Assembly: GCA_003024985.2 (NCBI GenBank)
Contig: PXIH01S0022745.1
Source of the DNA: Euperipatoides rowelli
Taxonomy: Eukaryota > Onychophora > Udeonychophora > Euonychophora > Peripatopsidae
Length of the DNA stretch: 14,442 bases
Strand: one strand, 5' to 3'
In this document: positions 7,486 through 14,442 of the stretch, piece after piece
Layout: the number at the start of each line of letters is the position of its first letter
How positions within the stretch are numbered: position 1 is the first letter of the stretch
Program-made: the position numbers and the translations under genes
Notes under the pieces: generated by a model
Seen by the model: only the letters and a program-made list of their open reading frames with translations
What the model was told of the DNA's origin: nothing
The model's database searches: none

Positions 7486-8055
7486 TTCTAACCTTCATCC
7501 TAACCCTGACCCTAACTCCTACTTTGTAATAAAGAACTATGCCCCAACCCTATGATAATCAATAACCTTCACCCTAACCGGAACCGGAACTCATATTATG
7601 ATAATCAAGAGGTGCAATATACTTTTTTTGATCAATTTTGTTCATTTTTACACAATTTCCATCAGCCAATCATTAACCAATCAACAACTTGTTTTGGGGA
7701 TGAGGGAAATGTAACATTTTATACCTAGATGCTTAAAATTTATTAGCAGGCAATTTACATTTTGTAGACTGTGCAAATGCATAATTCTTTGTTATAGCTA
7801 GTTAATTCATTAAACGTTAGCTCTTCTACTACCAACAGTAATATATTAGAGAAATTTAAAAAAGCTTGCTATTACTGGGACAAAGTGTGCAAATTCTAAC
7901 TAAAGCCAAATTCTTTGAAGGAGTAAAATATTATTTGGTACTTACATATTAACCTTTAATATAGCATTACAGTACTGAACTTAACCCTTACCCTGATCCC
8001 TAACTCCAACTATGCGTGAAACATACTATTCCCCAACCCTAGGATAATCAAGAAT
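7486..8055. repeat. Dispersed degenerate repeat with CCCTAA-like words, three copies
   Basis: Three related blocks lie near 7486-7556, 7564-7608 and 7980-8055. Each has an 'AACCTTCA/CCCTAACC' start. Copies 1 and 3 then share a 'CCTAACTCC-ACT' core and a 'CCCCAACCCTA-GATAATCA' end, while copy 2 keeps only the beginning and end. The words CCTAACCCTGACCCTAACT resemble decayed telomere-type (CCCTAA)n sequence. The 370 bases between copies 2 and 3 are AT-rich and non-coding. The family could be an interstitial telomere-like repeat or the remnant of a longer satellite. Confidence 0.6.
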
Positions 8056-8075
8056 TGTGAAATTTGCATTCTGGT

Positions 8076-8683
8076 CAGTAGTACCAAAAAATTTGTTTGA
8101 TAGTACCACTAAATATTTTTTTTGGTAGTACCACTAAATGTTTGTACGGTATTACCACTAAATATTTGTTCGGTAGTACCACTAAATTACTAAATAATTG
8201 TTCGGTAGTACCACTAAGTATTTGTTTGGTAGTACCACTAAAAATTTGTTTGGTAGTACCACTAAATATATTTTTGGTAGTACCACTAAATGTTTGTACA
8301 GTATTACCACTAAATATTTGTTCGGTAGTACCACTAAATAATTGTTCGGTAGTACCACTAAGTATTTGTTTGGTAGTACCACTAAATATTTGTTCGGTAN
8401 TACCACTAAATAATTGTTCGGTAGTACCACTAAGTATTTGTTTGGTAGTACCACTAAATATTTGTTCGGTAGTACCACTAAATATTTGTTAGGTAGTACC
8501 ACTAAATATTTGTTCGGTAGTATCACTAAATATTTGTTTGGTAGTATCACTAAATATTTGTTTGGTATTTCCACTAAATATTTATTCGGTAGTACCACTA
8601 AATATTTGTTTGGTAGTTCCACTAAATATTTATTCAGTAGTACCACTAAATATTTGTTCGGTAGTACCACTAAATATTTGTTT
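8076..8683. repeat. 24-bp minisatellite, about 25 units, with higher-order structure
   Basis: The consensus unit is GGTAGTACCACTAAATATTT followed by GTTC, 24 bases, starting with a decayed unit at about 8076. Because 24 is divisible by three and the unit lacks stops in several frames, both strands stay open for long distances (for example 8097-8492 + and 8182-8670 -). Those frames encode only 8-residue repeats such as VVPLNICS or LPNKYLVV and should not be called genes. The units fall into types by their tails (TTTGTAC, ATTTGTTC, AATTGTTC, GTATTTGTTT) and these types recur in the same order. One unit near 8188 has eight extra bases. The right half (8480-8683) is more uniform. Confidence 0.97.
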
Positions 8684-8700
8684 ACTTATGGTAGTACAGT

Positions 8701-9330
8701 TAATACGTAATAACCAATTATTCTTTTGTACACATAGACATTATGAGCAATATGAAACAATTAATTAACTTAGACTTAATAACTTTATTACAGCATTCAA
8801 CCTATAATACTAAATAATCAAAACTTTTATTATATGGAATTTTCTTCTGAATTTGCAGCCAAATAACAAAATTTATCAGGGAAAATCAATGAGATTAAAA
8901 TTCAACATGTTCCCTTAGCAAGACCAGAAAAAATATGGAAATTTTTTATAGATAAACAGCCCTCCTCTGTTCTGAAATATTGGGCCTCTTGGGGAATGTG
9001 ATTTCTATTTCCCTGGGTCAAATGTGGTTCCCCAGTGGAAAAAATTGTGTTTTTGGCCCAACCAAAATAATATTCCAGATTAAACCTGAATTTACTAACC
9101 TTGTCATACCATGATATATATCTACACATTAACAACAGACCACAAATTTGATTTTGGTGCCAAAGTTCAAACAACATGGTTTCTTTCTGCCTGGTTAAAT
9201 TTTGTCCCACTTGAAGGAGCAACCAATTGATAAACCCACAATGTAAGACTTCCTATGCAATCAAAATGATGTCATTGACATATAATTGGATCTCACTCTT
9301 CAACAAAACACAGGAGGAGATGGTGTTTAA
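8701..9330. other. Non-coding stretch, no assignable gene
   Basis: AT-rich sequence after the minisatellite, becoming more balanced from about 8900. A 106-codon minus-strand frame (9222-8902) exists. It shows no recognisable domain, no upstream regulatory context and no compositional support, so it is not called as a gene. No repeats or RNA genes were found. Confidence 0.45.
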
Positions 9331-9339
9331 ACAAATGTC

Positions 9340-9417
9340 AATGCTGGGCAGTTGCTAACATCTAATCTTCAACAATTAGCAAATCCTCCTCTGCAAAGCA
9401 ATCGGATAATTTACAAG
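9340..9417 (+). other. Possible orphan exon fragment ending at a splice-donor-like site
   Basis: An open stretch of 26 codons on the + strand contains GQLLTSNLQQLANPPLQSNR, a Gln/Leu/Asn/Ser-rich sequence of the kind seen in transcription-factor linkers. It ends exactly at AAG|GTAGGT (9415-9423), a good consensus donor in phase 0. A stop lies just upstream (about 9328), so the exon, if real, would start within about 12 bases of 9340 or at the GGGCAG acceptor-like site near 9350. No family is recognised and chance is a fair alternative. Confidence 0.2.
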
Positions 9418-9627
9418 GTAGGTATTCCAACCCTAATATATCAAATATAAGCTATAGGTTAGAAGGCAGAAAGCAGAAGGCCATTAAGGCTATCGTATCC
9501 CCAATTGTGTAAAGAGTATTACAAATCAAGTAAAAAAACCTGAATGGTGTATAGTTATTAGCTAGTGAACAATTGAAAGATAATAAAGACATGCCAATGC
9601 AGATAAAGTTAATCAAGTGATGACAAA

Positions 9628-9915
9628 ATGGCAGATGGCAATCAAGTTACAGATCCAAAAGTTAAAAGAAGTCTAAAGGGGTTGTACTACCCAAGGCCCC
9701 CAAACAGTATTCTTTGAGATGTTCATGTAATGATTCATTATCAGGAAAGGAAATTTATAGTAGAGAAAAATGTCAATTGTTTCATTCTTGACAGAATCTT
9801 CAAATTCAGGAAGGTCGGACTGAACAAGAATCAAAATGGTGTCTCCCTTTTAATACCTTTTCAGGATGATGTAAATACCCAAAAACCATTTGACTTTGTA
9901 TTCAGCAGTAATTAA
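9628..9915 (+). pseudogene. Unassigned 95-codon frame interrupted by one TGA
   Basis: From an ATG at 9628 in a good Kozak context (aaaATGg), a single + strand frame runs to the TAA at 9913-9915. Its only interruption is a TGA at 9715-9717. The first part holds DPKVKRSLKGLYYPRPPNS, the second KNVNCFILDRIFKFRKVG and a DVNTQKPFDFVFSS end. Composition is visibly less AT-rich than the following 500 bases, and the two parts share one phase, which argues that the stop is a later mutation in an old coding sequence. I do not recognise a family. It could be a host exon, a processed pseudogene or the start of a transposon protein. Confidence 0.35.
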
Positions 9916-10433
9916 CATAAATAAATTAAACAAATTAAATATTTTGCACAGTAATAAGACATCTAATAATAGCATGCATGGCTAACTCTAGACTATGAAT
10001 AAAAATAATATTTGTAAATAAATAATTTTAAAACCTTCTATTTAATCACTTGTTAAATACTCTCAAACACCTAAATGTGTTTGTTATATTTCGACCTCAT
10101 AAAAAAAAAATTTAAAAAAATATTTTGCATATTATATTTTTGTATTTTGTTTTTATAGTTTTTTTTATAAGATGATTTTGAGGATATATACAAAATAAAG
10201 TTTATGAATTTGTGAGACTGATATGTTTTTCAAGTACACCATAGGACTATATTGGCATTGCACTACTAGTCATAATGATCACGATCAAATCTATATGCAT
10301 ACATTGTAAATATAGAATATTCTAGCAATTAAACAAATTATATAAAAAAAAAAACATTTTAATTATGGGATATACAATTTTCATAAATAGTTACATTTTA
10401 TTTTTTATTTTGTATCTGTACTATAATTTATAA
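9916..10433. other. AT-rich non-coding stretch
   Basis: Strongly AT-rich with many poly-A and poly-T runs. It separates the 9628-9915 frame from the broken frame at 10434. No gene, tandem repeat or element terminus could be supported. Confidence 0.55.
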
Positions 10434-10850
10434 CTAACTAAATAAATTCCAACTCTGGGTTTTATTTATAGACTTTTCGTTAAAGTCTGAGTATACTCTT
10501 GATTTTGATAATGTTAGCTCTTTGAGATCTCCTTTTTTTTTGATAGAGTGTTCTGTGTCAGGAAACACACGTATAACTATATAAAAATTTTGTTTCAAAA
10601 GTTTACTTTTTGATGGATCGTGGATGATCCACACTGTTGTGGGGTAGGCCAACCTAGACCACCTCACTTGGGTCCCATGTGTGTCATGTGTATGGATCTC
10701 TGGTCATTCCCACCTACAGTGCCAAGATATCCAAGTGGACTATGCCACTGAAGGTAAGCCGTAGGGTTTTGCTTCTTTAACAGTCTGGACTCTGGACCAT
10801 CCTTTGCTTTCATCAAGACAAGGTGTTTTTTTGCAGAAAAAATAAGAGAA
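10434..10850 (-). pseudogene. Broken minus-strand frame downstream of the gypsy pol, unassigned
   Basis: One minus-strand phase stays open from about 10850 to 10434 except for two stops (near 10705-10707 and 10743-10745). The longest piece, 10667-10434, begins at a GTG codon rather than an ATG and contains RWSRLAYPTTVWIIHDPSKS. The upstream pieces contain TPCLDESKGWSRVQTVKEAK and STWISWHCRWE. The segment is less AT-rich than its surroundings. It follows the gypsy pol in the same orientation, so it could be a third gene or LTR/UTR sequence of that element. It could equally be unrelated host sequence. No domain is recognised. Confidence 0.3.
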
Positions 10851-11074
10851 AAAATATTTTATTATAAAAATATGACTACTAGCATGGAGATTTTACTTTT
10901 TTTAAAAAAAGAGAAATTTATAATTTAGAAAATGTTTTTTTTTTTTCAAATGTTAATTATATGGAGGGATGATTCGTCCGTCGGAGTGAGTCGGGCCAAA
11001 CATCATTTCTATGGAAGTCTCCTAAGCTAGAAGTTTTGGAGGTACTTGAAATAGAGCTTATGTTTTGAATTATT
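10851..11074. other. Spacer between gypsy pol and the broken frame
   Basis: Mostly AT-rich with A/T homopolymers (10900-10945), except for a GC-richer island at about 10960-11010. If the gypsy element kept a 3' end it should lie here or just beyond. No polypurine tract plus TG...CA LTR boundary can be defined without a second LTR copy. Confidence 0.4.
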
Positions 11075-11589
11075 TTATGTTGTGTAGGGTGCATCAGTTG
11101 TCAGCTTTCCATGTAAAGTACGGTTCTTTTTGTTGTGAGTGACTTTTTGTTGTGAGTGACGCATTCCAAACACATTATTGTTATGTACAAATCTCAATTC
11201 ATAGTTATTTTCTGCAATTGTTTTTGAAATGTGGAAGGGCCCCCTACACCTGGGACTTAGTTTGGCTGCTATTTTTTGAGGACCAGATGATGGAGTGAAG
11301 TTGATGACTTTGACCAGGTCACCAATTTGGAAAGAATGACTTCTCTGCGAATAATACTTGGCATGCCTGAAGTGGGCTTCTAACAGCTTTTTATTCACTA
11401 GAGAATGAATAAGACCAATTCTTTCCACCATGGTGACATGGTCAAAGTCAATGGAATCCTCTCTGATATCATCTGGAAAAATGAATTCATTATCTATGAG
11501 GAAATATAGATCTCGCCCATACATAAGGTAACAAGGTGTATCACTGGTGCTCTCTTGTAGAGCACTATGAATGGCAAAAAGTATCTCAT
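11075..11589 (-). pseudogene. pol: Gypsy pol: integrase C-terminal domain
   Basis: Frame 11524-11075 starts with YGRDLYF, corresponding to the 'YGR' motif after the integrase core. A helical region with HFRHAKYYSQRSHSF follows, then QIGDLVKV and KLSPRCRGPFHISK, the GPY/F domain typical of gypsy integrases, and NYELRF. It ends shortly after. A perfect 17-base tandem duplication (11127-11143 and 11144-11160) lies in the last 30 codons and shifts the frame, so the final residues are probably not the ancestral ones. No chromodomain is visible. Confidence 0.93.
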
Positions 11590-12240
11590 TTAGTCTTGAT
11601 TCCAGGTGTTATGGTGTCCCTCCAAATAACATTTAATTAAGAACTTAACAGTCCAGATAGCTTTCTCTGCCTGGTTAGCCTCTGGATGATGGATACTGCA
11701 TTTATTGTAGTTAATGTTGAGAGAGTACATGGTATCATTAAACTTGTTACTAGTGAATTGGGTTCCCCTATCCATTATTACAGTTTGTGGTACATCATGC
11801 CAGTATACCTCTTCTAGTAGCTTACTTGCCGCTTGTTTTGAAGTAGCTTAGCTAATAAGGAATGCTTTGATCCATTTTCTGAATAGGTCAATAAATATAA
11901 TTCATTTTATGACCTCCCACAGTGTGAGGTAGAGGACAAATGAAATCTAGTGCTAAATATTGCATTGGCCTTGTTGCATGGATCAATTGCATTGTTCAAT
12001 TGTTTTTTAATGCTTGACTTAACAAGCTGGCAAGTGATAAAGCTATGTTCATAGTGTTTAGCAGATGTTGACTTTCCAATCCAAAAGTACCGGTTTTTAA
12101 TTTGGCTTATAGTTTTATTGATGCCCATGTGATCTCCCATTGGAGAATCATGAAACAACTTCAGGACGTTCTCCACTTGTGAATGTGGTAATAGAAGAAT
12201 ACATTTTCTTTTATTAGTTAATAATTTATTTTGCTATTGC
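11590..12240 (-). pseudogene. pol: Gypsy pol: integrase zinc-binding and catalytic core
   Basis: Frame 12176-11907 shows FHDSPMGDHMG and YFWIG, the His pair and 'YYWP' of the H2C2 domain. The Cys pair should follow as C-x2-C but reads SFITCQ, so the first Cys has become Phe and zinc binding is probably lost. In another phase DFICPLPHTVGGHK (about 11905-11950) holds the first catalytic Asp. Two further shifts occur near 11880-11900. MDRGTQFTSNKF (11775-11740) holds the second Asp, and HHPEANQAEKA the third acidic residue (Glu) near 11680. All DDE residues are present but never in one frame. Confidence 0.92.
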
Positions 12241-12590
12241 AAATATAAAAAAAAATTAACAAAATTTGAATTATTTTTATTTATTTCAAAAAATTTAATC
12301 AATTTATTATTTTTTACGATAACAGGAATATTATTTTTTAATTTTATTAAAATATCTGTCTTTATCTTCTTTTTGTAGATCCTCCAAATCTATAAATTTA
12401 TTTTCAAAACATGAGGTATTAATACTTGAATTTGTTGTATTAAAACTAGAAATTGGGGGGCTAGTATTCATTAATAAATTGTTTCCCTCATCCGGATTAT
12501 CAGAGGGCCATGAGATAATGCATCAACCAATTTATTTTCTTTTGCAGGCTGCTGAACTACCTCATAATCTATATTTTGTAGTCAATGACT
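12240..12590 (-). pseudogene. pol: Gypsy pol: RNase H-integrase tether
   Basis: IDYEVVQQPAKENKLVDALS (about 12520-12580) matches the 'I-Y-PGKEN--ADALSR' motif that closes the RNase H region in Ty3/gypsy. A frameshift follows, then an open run of Asn, Ser and Thr-rich sequence with an acidic DLEDLQKEDKDRYF segment (about 12350-12400). The frame is closed by a TAA near 12350. The remaining bases to 12240 are Asn/Lys/Phe-rich and AT-rich. The tether length is within the normal range, but the sequence itself is low-complexity. Confidence 0.75.
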
Positions 12591-12990
12591 CCAATGCCCT
12601 AGTCTTCCATGTGGGTCTTTAATGGATTTCAACTAACAAGGGCATTATGGTCAGTTACAACAGTAAACTTCATGCCTTCTAAATATGGCCGAAAGTGCTC
12701 AATCCCAAAAATGATTACCAGACACTCTTTTTCAGATGTTGAGTACTTTTGTTCTCTATCACTTAGTGATCTACTTACATAGGCTATAACAATATTTTTA
12801 TTTTCAATTTCACTAGGTTGTGCTAGTATAGCACTTAGGCCTATGTTACTTGCATCTGTAGTTAGGATGAAAGGTTTAGAGTTGTCTGGATATTGTTAAT
12901 ATTTGAAAAGATTGATGACATCTTTCAGACCATATAAATGTGGTATGAAGTGCCTGTAGTTACCGGCCATGCCCATAAATATTTCAACAT
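12590..12990 (-). pseudogene. pol: Gypsy pol: connection subdomain and RNase H
   Basis: After a frameshift near 13000 the connection region reads FMGMAGNYRHFIPHLYGLK (about 12925-12985). An in-frame TAA at 12898-12896 interrupts just before the RNase H. From 12895 to 12632 there are 88 uninterrupted codons. They hold SKPFILTTDASNIG with the first catalytic Asp, YSTSEKECL with the catalytic Glu, and TVVTDHNAL with the next Asp. A TGA at 12631-12629 then stops the frame. The segment lacks an early ATG, so it is easily missed by start-codon-based gene finding. It would remove the RNA strand of the replication hybrid. Confidence 0.92.
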
Positions 12991-13560
12991 CTTTCTGGAT
13001 GCAAGGGATGTATATTTGGAAATAGCTTCTATCTTTTTAGGGTTTGGGATAATCCATTGTGGAGTAACTAGATGACCTAAAATGACTAACTCATTTATGC
13101 AAAAATGACACTTTTCTCTGTTTAATGTAAATCCATATTTTTGAAAGCTAAAAAAATGTTTTCCAAGTCTATTTTGTGTTGCTCAATCATTGTACTGGCA
13201 ACTATAATGTCATCTAAGTATACAACACAACATTTATTTATTAAGTGGCCCAACACATTATTCATAGCATGGATAAAGGTGTATAGGGCATTGCATAGAC
13301 CGAATGGCATACACAATAACTCATATTTGCCATTATGCATGATAAAAGCTGTTTTATAAATTTCATCTGGATTTATTTTTATATTCCAATATCCAGACCT
13401 TGCATCCAGAACAGATAAGAAAGGTTTGTTAGCTAAAAATTCCAAATAGTCATCTATTCTAGGCAAAGTGTATGATTCCTTCACAATTATGCCATTCAGC
13501 TTCTTATAGTCCACACAAAAACGGTAGTTTTATTTAGTTGCTGTGTTGTCTTTTTCTTCT
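12990..13560 (-). pseudogene. pol: Gypsy pol: reverse transcriptase domain
   Basis: The main open frame, 13514-13122, opens with DYKKLNGI (the 'RFCVDYRKLN' region). It carries LDARSGYW at residues 36-43 (motif A, catalytic Asp37), MPFGLCNA at 69-76 (motif B) and YLDD at 99-102 (motif C). All three catalytic aspartates are present. Upstream the homology extends to about 13560 through RFC and KKxN residues, interrupted by an in-frame TAA near 13530. At about 13140 an A-run frameshift diverts the frame. The thumb continues in another phase as TLNREKCHF and LVILGHLVTP, down to KKIEAI near 13020. Another shift lies at about 13000. Motif A normally reads LDLRSGYW, so Ala for Leu is unusual. Confidence 0.95.
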
Positions 13561-13765
13561 GGCAAGAGATTTTTCCCTTGTAAGCAGTGGAACTTCTTGT
13601 GCAAAGTTTGGTGATAAGTTTGGAAGAAACTTTTGTGAGATTTGTGAGAGAGATGAATTGCGGCATCTCAATTTATACAATTTTGATTTAGATAAAAACG
13701 TAGATTTCAGTCATTATTTTAATCTGATTTGTTGTGAAGCAGTTAAGCTGGGTTTGGACCAATAG
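13538..13765 (+). other. Cysteine-containing + strand frame at the gypsy breakpoint, unassigned
   Basis: A 75-codon frame starts antisense to the ragged 5' end of the gypsy pol (13538-13560) and extends into sequence with no gypsy homology. It has a CEIC pair, then LRHLNLYNFDLDKNVDFSHY and FNLICCEAVKLGLD. The spacing of CxxC followed by an ICC...V segment faintly resembles the start of an arthropod ZAD zinc-finger-associated domain, but the terminal CxxC is absent. The likeness may be chance. The initiating Met lies inside the transposon, so the start is not credible. Only the part after about 13565 could be a host exon. Confidence 0.2.
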
Positions 13766-14442
13766 CTGTGAAGGCAAAAGTCAGGCTCCTCTGTGATTCT
13801 TTTTAATCCATGTTACCTTAACATTATGCAGAGCAAGAGCATTACATCCAATATGAATCAGAACTGAAGAAACGCTCATGAGAGCACTTCATAACAATAT
13901 AAATCACAAAAGTCTTTTTAACACAGTGTTAACAATGATAATCACAAAAATGACTGAAAAATAAAAAATAAAAAACATTTATTTCTTATCCAGAAAAGAC
14001 CTGAAGCTCACATTATTGAATCTAAGATACAAACACATAAATCCAAGAAAAGACATTTTGATTATTGCCAATTATTAATTTTATTACATTTTTCCATATT
14101 TTTGAATCATTGCATCAGAGTATAACAAGTTGTGTCTAAATACATTCCGATGGTCTTAGTCATAGATTTTGATGATCAGTCTCTCTATTTAGCAACTACG
14201 ATCAGTTAGTGAGCATCCATTAACGGATAACACCTAGGGGACCCAGAAGAATATTGAGTACAGTAAAAAAAGTTTAATAGGACATTATAATTTCAAAGTC
14301 TTATATCGACTGTCTCAAAAATATTAGGCATGCTCAAAATGCTAAAATCCACCACCGTGTGGTTTAGACATTTTATTTCACTTAGAGAGCCACTGCATTA
14401 TCAGGCCCAATTTCATGCTTGTTTGCAATCATCGGATGCAGA
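13766..14442. other. Non-coding right flank
   Basis: No gene recognised over about 680 bases. Small structures are a 15-base hairpin TTAACAC-A-GTGTTAA at 13918-13932, and an imperfect direct repeat around it. In that repeat AACAATATAAATCACAAAA near 13892 recurs as AACAATGATAATCACAAAA near 13931. A segment near 14312-14332 reads CTGTCTCAAAAATATTAGGC, which recalls Tc1/mariner terminal sequence, but no partner end lies in the window. Confidence 0.5.

Larger units (their letters stand above)
11075..13560 (-). mobile_element. pol: Decayed Ty3/gypsy LTR retrotransposon, pol region only
   Basis: On the minus strand the pol domains follow the Ty3/gypsy order: reverse transcriptase (13560-13000), connection and RNase H (12980-12590), tether, zinc-binding H2C2 domain and integrase core (12230-11590), and integrase C terminus (11524-11075). 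This order, with integrase after RNase H, distinguishes it from Ty1/copia. At least six frame breaks or stops are visible. Upstream of about 13560 no gag, protease or primer-binding site is recognised, and no direct repeat pair that could be the LTRs is visible inside the window. The element is therefore 5'-truncated or continues in rearranged form. It is a genomic transposable element with no sign of an envelope gene. Confidence 0.95.

Noticed and set aside
7112-7555. Two + strand frames (7112-7318 and 7343-7555)
   Set aside because: Short, featureless, and covering hairpin and CCCTAA-like repeat sequence; no evidence for coding.
8076-8683. CRISPR array
   Set aside because: Units are contiguous with no unique spacers, and the sequence is animal genomic DNA; it is a minisatellite.
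8097-8768. Long open frames on both strands (8097-8492 +, 8414-8710 +, 8538-8768 +, 8182-8670 -)
   Set aside because: They are by-products of a 24-base tandem repeat lacking stops; they encode only 8-residue repeats and overlap each other on both strands.
8902-9222. Minus-strand frame of 106 codons
   Set aside because: No motif, domain, compositional support or neighbour context; kept only as a note in the non-coding stretch.
9311-9402. Inverted repeat AGGAGGA / TCCTCCT with inner TTGCTAA / TTAGCAA
   Set aside because: Arms are only 7 bases and strongly asymmetrical in spacing; likely chance.
13141-13359. + strand frame of 72 codons
   Set aside because: Antisense shadow of the gypsy reverse transcriptase, whose motifs A, B and C are clear on the other strand.
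1-14442. tRNA, rRNA or bacterial-type promoters and terminators
   Set aside because: Looked for by eye on both strands; no cloverleaf, rRNA core or operon-type signal was convincing in this AT-rich animal DNA.

Overview
The window reads as AT-rich (by eye roughly 70%) nuclear DNA of an invertebrate animal. It has no operons, no ribosome-binding-site architecture, no RNA genes and no intact host gene. Nearly everything recognisable is a decayed transposable element or a tandem repeat. Isolated N positions (1398, 1406, 1411, 6182, 8400) mark a draft or ambiguous assembly. I cannot name the species; the mix of CR1/Jockey-type LINEs, Ty3/gypsy, a piggyBac-like MITE and minisatellites fits many insects, molluscs and cnidarians.

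Left arm, 1-5760. A 5'-truncated LINE remnant on the + strand (about 115-983) meets, tail to tail, a nearly full-length LINE on the - strand (about 1095-4999). The - strand element keeps a recognisable order: ORF1 with a PHD-type zinc finger, coiled coil and RRM-like segment, then ORF2 with an apurinic-type endonuclease, a linker, the reverse transcriptase and the C-terminal tail. It is dead: catalytic residues are replaced in both enzymes and the frame is broken many times. Directly upstream of its ORF1 (5164-5760) are three tandem copies of a 155-173 bp unit. The last copy contains a 16-bp repeat expanded five times. These may be the element's 5'-UTR promoter monomers.

Middle, 5760-10860. 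This part holds a foldback hairpin (5764-5890), a clean 320-bp piggyBac-like MITE flanked by TTAA (6018-6345), and an inverted-repeat-rich patch (6392-6630). It also has dispersed CCCTAA-like repeats (7486-8055) and a 24-bp minisatellite of about 25 units with higher-order structure (8076-8683). A few short stretches look as if they once coded (7017-7095, 9340-9417, 9628-9915, 10434-10850), but I cannot assign them.

Right arm, 11075-13560. A Ty3/gypsy pol lies on the - strand, with reverse transcriptase, RNase H and integrase in the usual order. It is broken by frameshifts and stops, and no gag, protease or LTR pair is recognised. The remaining bases, to 14442, have no assignable gene.

No genes here appear to work together. 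The window is best annotated as a transposon graveyard with several repeat structures worth comparing genome-wide. I did not find convincing evidence of a new biological system.
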